Below are positions 1 to 6,497 of a DNA stretch of 6,624 nucleotides, piece after piece. How positions within the stretch are numbered: the first letter of the stretch is position 1; every line of letters starts with the position of its first letter. A program made the translations under genes and the position numbers. Origin of the DNA: Candidatus Woesearchaeota archaeon (GTDB taxonomy: Archaea > Nanobdellota > Nanobdellia > Woesearchaeales > GW2011-AR15). Location: the NCBI GenBank assembly GCA_016934775.1, contig JAFGSP010000018.1, forward strand, positions 1-6,624, in the 5' to 3' direction. The notes beneath the pieces are model-generated. The model was not told the DNA's origin and did no database searches. It saw only the letters and a program-made list of their open reading frames with translations.

Positions 1-1274
1 AATATCTTGAAAAAAACGTGCAGTCAATACTGGTAGAGCTGGGCACAAAGGTATCCAGGGAGACTTATCTCAAGCTCATGTATTTCATATTCAGGAATTC
101 TGTGGGCCTGAACAGGATAGAGCCACTGCTCAAAGACTTCTACATCGAAGACATTGAATGCAACGGCCTGGATTTCCCCATATACATTGTCCACAGGAAA
201 TATGAGAACATGAGAACTAATGTTATATTCAAAGATATGCAGGAGCTCACTGATTTTGTAGAAAAGCTTGCCCAAAAATGCGGCCGCTATGTTTCTTATG
301 CAAAACCTCTCCTTGACGGTACTCTGCCAGACGGCTCCAGGGTCAATGCGACATATTCTCAGGATGTAACAACAAGAGGCCCGACATTTACTATAAGAAA
401 ATTCACAAAAGATCCCTGGACACCGATACACATGATCAATTTCGGGACAGCCACTGCAAAAGTCTTTGCCTATATCTGGCTGGCCATTGAGCACAAATTC
501 AATTTCATGGTCATCGGAGAGACTGCATCAGGAAAGACAACTTTTCTGAACGGCATACTGTCATTCATCCCGCCAGATGCCCGTGTTGTCTCTATCGAAG
601 ATACACGTGAACTAAACCTGTCTCATGACAACTGGATGCCTACTGTGACAAGGTCCGGGTTCGGAATCCCTAACATGATGGGAAAAGAATACGGCGAGAT
701 AACTCTATTTGACTTGCTGAAAGAAAGTTTCAGACAGGCTCCTGATTATGTTATTGTGGGAGAAATCAGGGGACAGGAAGCGTTTGTTCTCTTCCAGGGA
801 ATGGCCTCCGGACACAGTTCATTTGGGACTTTCCATGCAGGCAGTGTCGAGACTTTGGTGAGAAGGCTTGAGACCCCGCCTATAAACCTGTCTCCCTCAT
901 TAATAGAATCCCTGGATGTCGTCTGTGTCATGACTCATATGAAAGAGACTGACAAGAACATAAGAAGGCTGAAAGAAGTTGACGAGATTATGAAAATGTC
1001 TGCAGAGATTGGAAAAGTCGATGTCAATGTCCCATTTGAATGGGATCCGCTGTCTGACAACATATTGCACAAAAAAGGGTTCTATCTTTTTGAAAAGATC
1101 AACAAGAGAACAGGGATTGTTGTAGAAGAGCTGTCGCGGGAATTTGAATTGAGAGCGATGCTCTTACAGACCATGTCAAATAGGAAAATACAGGACTTCA
1201 AAGAGGTCAATGAGATAATTAAAGGTTATTACCTTGACAAGAAAAAAGTATTGAAAGAATTCAGGATAATATGA
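1..1274 (+). CDS. Type II/IV secretion system motor ATPase (FlaI/TadA-like), 5'-truncated by window
   Basis: This is a cytoplasmic hexameric ATPase that powers assembly of an archaeal pilus, archaellum or related secretion machine by acting on the T2SSF platform proteins encoded downstream. The frame is open to the left edge (first whole codon at 3), so the GTG at 18 is probably not the start and the N-terminal domain is missing. Numbering from that GTG, the Walker A motif GETASGKT is at 167-174, the Asp box (SIEDTRE) at 192-198, the Walker B region DYVIVGEIRG ends at 252, and the His box (GHSSFGTFHAG) is at 265-275. All catalytic motifs look intact. The segment LFQGMASGH after Walker B fits the archaeal FlaI/GspE-2 branch better than bacterial PilT. 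The stop overlaps the next start as ATGA (1271-1274), which suggests translational coupling. Family assignment is firm; whether it drives a pilus, archaellum or secretion is not resolved. Confidence 0.93.
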   Translation, partial: YLEKNVQSILVELGTKVSRETYLKLMYFIFRNSVGLNRIEPLLKDFYIEDIECNGLDFPIYIVHRKYENMRTNVIFKDMQELTDFVEKLAQKCGRYVSYAKPLLDGTLPDGSRVNATYSQDVTTRGPTFTIRKFTKDPWTPIHMINFGTATAKVFAYIWLAIEHKFNFMVIGETASGKTTFLNGILSFIPPDARVVSIEDTRELNLSHDNWMPTVTRSGFGIPNMMGKEYGEITLFDLLKESFRQAPDYVIVGEIRGQEAFVLFQGMASGHSSFGTFHAGSVETLVRRLETPPINLSPSLIESLDVVCVMTHMKETDKNIRRLKEVDEIMKMSAEIGKVDVNVPFEWDPLSDNILHKKGFYLFEKINKRTGIVVEELSREFELRAMLLQTMSNRKIQDFKEVNEIIKGYYLDKKKVLKEFRII

Positions 1275-1474
1275 ACTCAAAAAACATCTCCATTTCAGAG
1301 CATATCAGCAAGATAGAAGTGCTGAATGACATATACCTGGACCTGGCCGGCAGAAAATATACCAGCGCACAGGAAAGGGACATAGCTAAACTTAAGATGA
1401 AGCTCCTGAAAAAAGAGATGCTGCTTTTATGCTATCTCATTGACAAGGACATTGACATAATAAATTCTGGATGA
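1271..1474 (+). CDS. Small helical protein of unknown function in pilus motor operon
   Basis: A 67-residue protein that I do not recognise. It has no signal peptide or obvious membrane segment. Residues about 8-60 are rich in Leu, Ile, Lys and Glu and should be mostly helical; a short hydrophobic patch (LLLCYLI) lies near residues 51-57, and the C-terminus is acidic. It is very likely real: it starts in a 4-bp ATGA overlap with the upstream ATPase and ends in a second ATGA overlap (1471-1474) with the platform protein, so it is locked between two well-identified genes. A weak AGGA lies at 1263-1266, four bases before the ATG. Position suggests a small adaptor, assembly factor or regulator of the ATPase/platform pair, but no motif supports a specific role. 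Confidence 0.75.
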   Translation: MNSKNISISEHISKIEVLNDIYLDLAGRKYTSAQERDIAKLKMKLLKKEMLLLCYLIDKDIDIINSG

Positions 1475-3222
1475 TGCAAATGAAGATTAAGCCTTACCTG
1501 GATGAGATGAACAATTTAATCCATGAGATCATCTCAGCAAAAGAAAATATCCAGACAGTGATGGAAGAGCTTGACAGGCTGGATTTAAGATATCAGGGAA
1601 AGGAGATAAATTATAAAGACTACATAACCACAAAAAAAAAGATATTATCAGGAAGAAAAAGGGACAATGTTGAAGATGCTTATAAGACTTATACAAATTC
1701 CCTGAAAAAAAAGCTGAAGCAACTGAATTCCAAGATACTAAAAGCCATTTATGAAGATAAAAGCCACACAAAGCTTGTTGTGAGCCATCAACCAAAAAAA
1801 ATTGAGAAGCAGATTTCTCTTCCTCCTCTTGAGACCCTGGAAGTAGGAGAGTTTGAGATACCCCAGGCCAAAAAAGAAGAAAAAGAAGCCGTTATCCTGG
1901 AAGAAAAGGAAAAAGAAATAGAAATGCCGGATATCAGAGTTCCGGAAGCTCCTGCTGAGCCTGAAGCTCCCGCTCCTGGCGAGATGGAATTCCTAAAAGC
2001 ACCTTCTCCTGCAAAACTGAGCTTCATAAAGCGGCTTGTCTATGCTTTCCAGGCAAAAGAGAAGCCTTGGCTTGACAAAGCTGAGGCAGAAGGTGTCCAA
2101 TTTGGAGGCATCTTTTCAAGAGCATTCATAGATTATCTCCTGGAAGGAAAAGAAAAGGCCAAAAAACAGGAATTCGGAGAGACAAAAGTCTTGCCATCAA
2201 TCCTGTCTTATGAACAAAAAAAATCAGACAGCGAGCTTGAAGTCGGGAGGAAAGATATTCTTGACCCATATCTTCTTGAAAAGCAGATTAAAGAGCTCAA
2301 AAGCCTTATATCAAAGAAAAAGCCGGAAATCTATAAAGCCAGCACTCTTGGCTATCTTTCCAATATCACTGTCAGGAAGATAAGCATATATTTCATTGAA
2401 AAATACCCTGAATTTTTCAGGAAGATCTATACCTCTGTAAGATACGCAAATATGAAAGTGCTTGCAAACACATATATCAACATCATCTTTTTCCTGACTT
2501 TGGTTTCAGGCATGCTCTCTATACCTATATTTACTGTCTTTTTCGCATTACAGGGCGGACCGCCCGGAATGATAATGCTCAAGACAATAGGGGCTGTAAT
2601 CTTTGTTGCAAATTTTGTCTTCTGGATGGGCGTGTATTATCCTTCAATGAAAGCTAAATCAAGAAGACGCTCTATCAATACAAACCTGCCTTTTGCGATT
2701 GACCATATGTCCTCTGTTATTTCATCAGGAGTAAGCCCTGCAACTATGTTTAATCTCATCTCAAATTCCAGAGAATATGGTGAGATATCTATTGAGATAG
2801 AAAAAGTTGTAAATTACACTGAGTTTTTTGGATATGATATACTTACTGCGCTCAAAGCTGTGGCTTTGACCACTCCAAGCTCTCAATTCAAAGAATTCAT
2901 AGATGGATTTGTATCCACTATTGAGACAGGCGGAGACCTGAAAAACTTCCTTTCACAGAAATCAGGAGAAGCCCTGCTGAATTACAGGCTTGAGAGGCAG
3001 AAATATGTCGAATCATTATCCACTTATTCAGACATATACACAGGAGTCCTTATTGCCGCTCCGTTATTTTTTGTTACTGCGCTATCACTTGTCTCCGTAC
3101 TTGGAGGCACTATCGGAGGGATGAGCGTCAATTCAATAATCACACTTGGCACGTATCTTGTGATCCCGGGAATGAACATTTTATTCCTGGTGTTCCTAGA
3201 GCTTAACCAGCCGGAGATATGA
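1471..3222 (+). CDS. T2SSF/TadC-FlaJ-like platform protein with long N-terminal coiled-coil extension
   Basis: An inner-membrane platform protein of the type II/IV secretion superfamily, the presumed partner of the upstream ATPase. Residues 1-110 are highly charged and helical, probably coiled coil. Residues 131-152 are a Lys/Glu-rich run and 157-171 an Ala/Pro/Glu linker. About 180-330 is a further soluble helical region leading into the membrane part. Membrane helices are near 336-358 and 372-391, a cytoplasmic T2SSF domain at about 406-520 includes the conserved GGDL motif at 487-490, and two more helices lie near 525-546 and 556-578. Only one T2SSF domain is present, whereas archaeal FlaJ usually has two in one chain; the second is in the gene at 3322. 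The start at 1471 is set by the ATGA overlap, but in-frame ATGs at 1474 and 1480 are possible, and no clear Shine-Dalgarno precedes any of them. The membrane half is certain; the function of the extension is unknown. Confidence 0.9.
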   Translation: MMQMKIKPYLDEMNNLIHEIISAKENIQTVMEELDRLDLRYQGKEINYKDYITTKKKILSGRKRDNVEDAYKTYTNSLKKKLKQLNSKILKAIYEDKSHTKLVVSHQPKKIEKQISLPPLETLEVGEFEIPQAKKEEKEAVILEEKEKEIEMPDIRVPEAPAEPEAPAPGEMEFLKAPSPAKLSFIKRLVYAFQAKEKPWLDKAEAEGVQFGGIFSRAFIDYLLEGKEKAKKQEFGETKVLPSILSYEQKKSDSELEVGRKDILDPYLLEKQIKELKSLISKKKPEIYKASTLGYLSNITVRKISIYFIEKYPEFFRKIYTSVRYANMKVLANTYINIIFFLTLVSGMLSIPIFTVFFALQGGPPGMIMLKTIGAVIFVANFVFWMGVYYPSMKAKSRRRSINTNLPFAIDHMSSVISSGVSPATMFNLISNSREYGEISIEIEKVVNYTEFFGYDILTALKAVALTTPSSQFKEFIDGFVSTIETGGDLKNFLSQKSGEALLNYRLERQKYVESLSTYSDIYTGVLIAAPLFFVTALSLVSVLGGTIGGMSVNSIITLGTYLVIPGMNILFLVFLELNQPEI

Positions 3223-3232
3223 AAAGCAGAAA

Positions 3233-3322
3233 ATGAATCAAAATTGGACATCAATCTGTGTGAATAAGCCTAATTTATCAGGCGCATGTCGCACCCTGGT
3301 GCCAACTGACAGAGGCAGCTGA
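3233..3322 (+). CDS. Possible 29-codon leader ORF before second platform gene
   Basis: The gap between the two platform genes contains an ATG-initiated ORF of 29 codons. Its TGA stop (3320-3322) shares its last base with the ATG of the next gene (TGATG), an arrangement typical of translational coupling. The peptide has two Cys and a polar, mixed composition; it shows no signal peptide, helix pattern or family resemblance. No good ribosome site lies at a normal distance (a GGAG at 3213-3216 is about 17 bases away). It may be chance; the stop/start overlap is the only argument for it. Confidence 0.2.
   Translation: MNQNWTSICVNKPNLSGACRTLVPTDRGS
3311..3315 (+). promoter_or_regulatory. Ribosome binding site of second platform gene
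   Basis: AGAGG lies six bases before the ATG at 3322 and is a plausible Shine-Dalgarno site. It fixes the start: in this frame a TGA stop at 3307-3309 leaves no room for an earlier ATG. Confidence 0.5.
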
Positions 3323-4239
3323 TGAAATTCAAGAACCAGTACCTCATAGGAATTGCGATTGGAGCGATCGTGCTTTTCATAGATGTAGCTGTATTCATGG
3401 ATACCCAATGGTTCATTCCTTTGATTGTGGTTGCCGTTACAATAGGCTGGATGCAGATATGGATCGATTTCTTTATCCAGAACCAGAAGCAGAAAGAGAT
3501 CGAGACAAGATTCCTTGATTTTGTGAGAAACCTCACAGGAGCAATAAAATCAGGCATGCCTGTCTCAAGATCAATAATCCATATATCCAGGATAGATTAT
3601 GGAGCGCTGACTCCGTTTATCAGGAAGCTCGGACACCAGGTTGAATGGGCTATCCCTGTCCATAAGGCATTGCTGTTCTTCAGCAACTCAACAAAGAATG
3701 ATGTAATAAAAAGATCAATCTCCACAGTAATAGAGGCTGAGCAATCAGGAGGGAATATGGAAGATGTTCTGGAATCCATCACTGCTTCTCTGATTGAGAT
3801 AAAGAAAATAAAAGAGGAAAGAAGGGCAAGGATCCATGCCCAGGTCCTGCAGTCATACATCATCTTTTTCATATTCATCGGAGTCATGATTGTAATCCAG
3901 AACATGCTCGTGCCCTATCTTATAGGCAGCGGTGAAGAAGGGAGTTTGTTCAGCGGGCTGAACACAGGGGCCTTAACAGGAAGCACAACATCAAGAGCTC
4001 CCAGCATAGTCATGACTGCCGAGATAAAATACAATTCGCTTAGCAGTTTTGTCTTGTCATTGACCAAATGGTTCTCCAGCCTTACAGGAGTGTTCATGAT
4101 GCTGACCCTGATCCAGGGTTTCTTTGCCGGCGTCATTGTAGGAAAACTCTCTGAAGGCGACATAATAGCAGGCCTGAAGCATTCCATGATCCTGATGACA
4201 ATATCCTTCTTTATAATGACGCTGTTTGCTGTTGGCTGA
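3322..4239 (+). CDS. Second T2SSF/TadC-like platform membrane protein
   Basis: A 305-residue membrane protein that should pair with the product of 1471-3222 to form the platform on which the ATPase acts. Two membrane helices are at about 7-26 and 30-47. The cytoplasmic T2SSF domain at about 60-175 carries the GGN motif (143-145) matching GGD in the upstream paralogue and ends in a basic helix (KKIKEERRAR, 161-170). A helix follows at about 178-197, then a Gly/Ser/Thr-rich loop (201-230), and helices at about 252-274 and 288-304. This matches the C-terminal half of FlaJ or a stand-alone TadC, with one extra C-terminal helix. It follows the upstream gene after a 99-nt gap and is presumably in the same operon. 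No T-rich terminator follows on this strand; the inverted repeats at 4272-4403 are the only candidate stop signals. Confidence 0.9.
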   Translation: MKFKNQYLIGIAIGAIVLFIDVAVFMDTQWFIPLIVVAVTIGWMQIWIDFFIQNQKQKEIETRFLDFVRNLTGAIKSGMPVSRSIIHISRIDYGALTPFIRKLGHQVEWAIPVHKALLFFSNSTKNDVIKRSISTVIEAEQSGGNMEDVLESITASLIEIKKIKEERRARIHAQVLQSYIIFFIFIGVMIVIQNMLVPYLIGSGEEGSLFSGLNTGALTGSTTSRAPSIVMTAEIKYNSLSSFVLSLTKWFSSLTGVFMMLTLIQGFFAGVIVGKLSEGDIIAGLKHSMILMTISFFIMTLFAVG

Positions 4240-4271
4240 ATTACATTAGACTAAAAATACTAGGCTACAAC

Positions 4272-4339
4272 AGCGTAAAAATAAAACGAAGATATGATCG
4301 TTCGGAACTATCCACTGACTTAGTCAGTGGTATTACGCT
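4272..4339. repeat. Nested inverted repeats, possible three-way-junction structure
   Basis: An outer inverted repeat AGCGTAA (4272-4278) / TTACGCT (4333-4339) encloses two inner ones: AACGA (4285-4289) / TCGTT (4298-4302), and the perfect 8-bp stem CCACTGAC / GTCAGTGG with a TTA loop at 4312-4330. As RNA this could fold into a closing stem with two arms. The strong 4312-4330 stem is GC-rich in AT-rich surroundings and resembles the subterminal hairpins of IS200/IS605 elements. It sits between convergent genes, so a terminator role for the pilus operon is also possible. Confidence 0.5.
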
Positions 4340-4349
4340 CCTCACTTCA

Positions 4350-4367
4350 TAATATTTTCGAATATTA
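4350..4367. repeat. AT-rich hairpin with TTCG tetraloop
   Basis: A perfect 7-bp inverted repeat TAATATT / AATATTA closes a TTCG loop, which on plus-strand RNA would be a UUCG tetraloop. It is the second of three hairpins in the gap between convergent genes. The stem is AT-only, so on its own it is weak evidence. Confidence 0.4.
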
Positions 4368-4383
4368 AACAGAGGAAATTCAT

Positions 4384-4403
4384 CCTTGTACTAAAATACA
4401 AGG
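4384..4403. repeat. Hairpin CCTTGTA / TACAAGG
   Basis: A perfect 7-bp stem with a 6-base loop (CTAAAA). On the minus strand it is followed by ATGAATTTCC (4374-4383), which recalls the hairpin plus GGATGAATT pattern near the 3' end of IS605-type tnpB elements (from memory, not searched). No transposase coding sequence is present nearby. Confidence 0.45.
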
Positions 4404-4431
4404 TATCCGTTCACTCGTTTAATAAATACAT

Positions 4432-4454
4432 CCAAAAGAAAAAACCAAGAAAAA
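4432..4454 (-). terminator. Oligo-T terminator of sepF
   Basis: Directly after the sepF stop, the minus strand reads T5 (4450-4454), T6 (4439-4444) and a further T4 just beyond. Archaeal RNA polymerase terminates at such T-tracts without needing a hairpin. Confidence 0.55.
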
Positions 4455-4859
4455 TTATTCCTTCAGCTCAGGATTATCAAGTTCTTTGTTCCTGTAGATC
4501 TCTGCAAAGCTAGGAGTAACAACAATGTAGTCATCTCCGAATCCTGCAATATCTCCGCCTATAGCATCACAGGTCTTCTTGAGCTTGTTTATTGCTCTCT
4601 TTAGCTCAACAAGGTCCTTGTCTTTAAGAGGCCTGATATTGACCAGGGAAACTGTGTATCCATCCCTTAGAGAGTCAAGCACTGACTTCACATCTGAGAA
4701 ATCTTCAAGCACATACGGCCTAACAAGAATCTTTGAAGATCCTGTCTTCTTGACATTAGTGTCAAGCTCAAGGTATTCCTCTTCAAACTCTTCAGAAGCC
4801 TCATCATCAAATCCCCAACTTTTGACCCTGTCTTTTACTTTCATCAAAAACTTTTTCAT
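4455..4859 (-). CDS. sepF: Cell division protein SepF (archaeal type)
   Basis: A 134-residue protein matching archaeal SepF, which anchors FtsZ to the membrane at the division site. Residues 1-16 form a basic, amphipathic helix (MKKFLMKVKDRVKSWG), the expected membrane-targeting sequence. An acidic linker covers about 18-34. The SepF core is at about 42-122 and contains the family hallmark GGDIAGFGDDYIVVTP (101-116) before the last strand; a short acidic tail follows. Length and order fit the family. The start at 4859 is supported by a GGAGGG site eight bases upstream. It is a single-gene unit: convergent with the pilus operon, divergent from the glycosyltransferase gene. ftsZ is not in the window, so the partner is inferred from family knowledge. 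Confidence 0.9.
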   Translation of the reverse strand: MKKFLMKVKDRVKSWGFDDEASEEFEEEYLELDTNVKKTGSSKILVRPYVLEDFSDVKSVLDSLRDGYTVSLVNIRPLKDKDLVELKRAINKLKKTCDAIGGDIAGFGDDYIVVTPSFAEIYRNKELDNPELKE

Positions 4860-4867
4860 TTTATTTG

Positions 4868-4873
4868 CCCTCC
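4868..4873 (-). promoter_or_regulatory. Strong Shine-Dalgarno site of sepF
   Basis: The minus strand reads GGAGGG with an 8-base spacer to the sepF ATG. It is the best ribosome site in the window and confirms the start codon. Confidence 0.75.
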
Positions 4874-4913
4874 ATAAAAACGTCGAACTATGATTACACC
4901 TCTAGTAATTGCA

Positions 4914-4925
4914 TTTATATTTAAA
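4914..4925 (-). promoter_or_regulatory. TATA-like promoter element of sepF
   Basis: The minus strand reads TTTAAATATAAA, close to the archaeal TATA consensus. Transcription would start about 25 bases downstream near 4895, giving a leader of about 35 bases that includes the GGAGGG site. A second candidate, TTTATAAAAA, lies further upstream around 4935-4943. The AT-rich setting makes the exact choice uncertain. Confidence 0.45.
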
Positions 4926-4958
4926 TATTCTCTTTTTTATAAATCTAACGGAACAGAC

Positions 4959-4965
4959 TTATATA
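4959..4965 (+). promoter_or_regulatory. TATA-like promoter element of the glycosyltransferase gene
   Basis: TTATATA stands after a purine-rich stretch (AACGGAACAGA) that could act as a BRE. The predicted start is near 4988, leaving a leader of about 70 bases. An alternative TATA is TTTATAAA at about 4936-4943. Together with the sepF element this makes 4860-5057 a divergent promoter region. Confidence 0.4.
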
Positions 4966-5046
4966 GGTCCTCTCAAAACAGATGGACAGAGGGCTAATAT
5001 CATATGAATATATTCTACAAAAACACTTATTAATAAATTGTTTTTC

Positions 5047-5051
5047 GGGAG
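5047..5051 (+). promoter_or_regulatory. Ribosome binding site of the glycosyltransferase gene
   Basis: GGGAG with a 6-base spacer to the ATG at 5058 supports that start. Confidence 0.65.
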
Positions 5052-5057
5052 CTTTAT

Positions 5058-6473
5058 ATGAATGTCGGATTGCTTGCTACGACAGTGGGAGGAAGGGACG
5101 GTGTCTACCTCGAGATGCTCAAGCATGCTGAAGTGTACAGGGAATTGGGGCATAAGGTCTATTTTATTTCTGATCCTATCCATAATCCAGATATAGGCAT
5201 ACCTCATCTCGATCTCGAAGACAAAGTAATCCAGGAAATATTTAAACTCTCCAACAAAAGGAGGCTTGGGCTTGGACCTGATGACTATCTTCGGCCGGAC
5301 CTTGAAAAAAAGCTGAAAAGAAAAATCTTTGAAACAGCAGACACAATAGAGGCTGCTTTACATGAGTCTCTTGGCGGAATTGATTTCCTCCAACCTCATA
5401 ATCTCTGCCTGTGCGCAAACCTTCCTCTTAACATAGCAGTCGCGAATTTCCTTAAAAAAACAGGCATCCCTGCCAGGTATATGGATCATGATGGGTATTG
5501 GCACGGAGCTCTCAGGATAGAACCCTCCTGCAGTACTGTCGAAAACATAATAGCTGAATATGCGTTTCCTGATGCCCCAAACATATGGCATACATTCATA
5601 AATTCACTTAATGTAAAGCACGCAGAAAAACTTGGTTATTCTGCATTGAATAGAGATAATCGACAAGTAAATATCCTTCATGACACTCTTGACTTTGATG
5701 GTCTTCCGGATCTAACTGGGATGAATGAAAGAATAAGAGAGAAATATGACATCCCGCAGGATGCCCTTGTACTCGGGTTCCCTGCAAGGAGAGTACCAAA
5801 CAAGGCAATTGAGATTGGCCTTGATTTCTATGATGCGATTGTTGAGAATAGGGAGAATCTTCACGGATACGCCCTGCAGAACGGTCAGATATTCACAGAA
5901 GACAGCGAAATAATCATGGTCTTCACAAATCAGGGAGAGTTATTCTCAAATGGGTATTGGAACAAAATAGAAAACATAATGACTAACAGGAAGATTCGTT
6001 ATAGGGATATTTCAGAGGAAATTAATGTGGGTAATTTTTTCAAGTCATACGCCATCTTTGACTGTGTTGTCTACCCGCCGGTATCCGAAGGGTTCGGCAA
6101 TCAGGCTGTAGAGACATGGGGAGCTAAAAAACCGCTTGCAATGTCAGAATATCCTGTGGCCAGGGCAGATATTCTTCCAAAGGGATTTAGAATCTATTCC
6201 CTGGGATTATCCCCGGATGAAACTATTGACGGGCTTTATCCATCGGATCATGACCAGATCAGGAAAGCAGCAAGTGAATATATTGAATCTATCCTAACAG
6301 GATCCTGGAAAGAGATGGTTGAAACAAACTATAATCGCGGCAGACAATATTTCTCAAATGACGTACTAAAAAGAGATATCTCAGAAATACTATCATGGGC
6401 TGAACAAGTTAGAAAAAGACAGAATTCCCCTCAGCCATACAATATAAGACAGGACATATTTGCAGCCCGATAA
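5058..6473 (+). CDS. GT4-like glycosyltransferase (GT-B fold)
   Basis: A 471-residue soluble glycosyltransferase, predicted to be retaining and to use a nucleotide-activated sugar; donor and acceptor are unknown. The N-terminal half starts with a Rossmann-type strand and the acceptor-side glycine pair (GGRDG, 11-15), followed by a helix and GHKVYFIS, typical of GT4 enzymes. A HDGYW segment is at 144-148. The C-terminal donor domain begins after the ILHDTLDFD strand-turn (206-214); R244 and K249 fit the GT4 R-x4-K phosphate-binding pair, and E344 and E352 in EGFGNQAVE form the E-x7-E motif. No membrane helix or signal peptide is visible. It stands alone after its own promoter, not in a sugar-biosynthesis cluster, so the context does not show whether it serves protein glycosylation, surface glycans or a compatible solute. 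Fold and family are well supported; substrate is not. Confidence 0.88.
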   Translation: MNVGLLATTVGGRDGVYLEMLKHAEVYRELGHKVYFISDPIHNPDIGIPHLDLEDKVIQEIFKLSNKRRLGLGPDDYLRPDLEKKLKRKIFETADTIEAALHESLGGIDFLQPHNLCLCANLPLNIAVANFLKKTGIPARYMDHDGYWHGALRIEPSCSTVENIIAEYAFPDAPNIWHTFINSLNVKHAEKLGYSALNRDNRQVNILHDTLDFDGLPDLTGMNERIREKYDIPQDALVLGFPARRVPNKAIEIGLDFYDAIVENRENLHGYALQNGQIFTEDSEIIMVFTNQGELFSNGYWNKIENIMTNRKIRYRDISEEINVGNFFKSYAIFDCVVYPPVSEGFGNQAVETWGAKKPLAMSEYPVARADILPKGFRIYSLGLSPDETIDGLYPSDHDQIRKAASEYIESILTGSWKEMVETNYNRGRQYFSNDVLKRDISEILSWAEQVRKRQNSPQPYNIRQDIFAAR

Positions 6474-6497
6474 CAGCCACCACCCGGATAGAACTAC

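Larger units (their letters stand above)
4272..4403 (-). mobile_element. Possible decayed IS200/IS605 (TnpB-type) right-end remnant
   Basis: Read on the minus strand, the gap holds in order a stem-loop, the ATGAATTTCC string, an AT-rich hairpin, and an 8-bp stem with a TAA loop. This order resembles the right end and omega-RNA region of IS200/IS605/IS1341 elements. No tnpA or tnpB coding sequence, left end or target duplication is seen in the window, so at most this is a remnant or a non-autonomous copy. Alternatives are a structured RNA or convergent terminators. Confidence 0.25.

Noticed and set aside
24..494. 156-codon minus-strand ORF opposite the ATPase
   Set aside because: It is the antisense shadow of conserved ATPase sequence; no ribosome site or recognisable domain.
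1788..2027. Minus-strand ORF with Gly/Ala/Ser repeats
   Set aside because: It is the complement of the Ala/Pro/Glu and Lys/Glu linker of the platform protein, which explains its low complexity.
4240..4454. tRNA or CRISPR in the hairpin region
   Set aside because: No acceptor-stem/T-loop (GTTCRANNC) arrangement matches a tRNA, and the inverted repeats differ from each other, so there is no repeat-spacer array.
4579..4893. 104-codon plus-strand ORF opposite sepF
   Set aside because: It is Ser/Thr/Leu-rich low-complexity antisense of sepF, whose family match, Shine-Dalgarno site and terminator are clear on the other strand.
5007..5036. Palindromes GAATATATTC (5007-5016) and TTATTAATAA (5027-5036) in the glycosyltransferase leader, possible operators
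   Set aside because: AT-only or nearly so in an AT-rich leader; ten-base palindromes of this composition are expected by chance.
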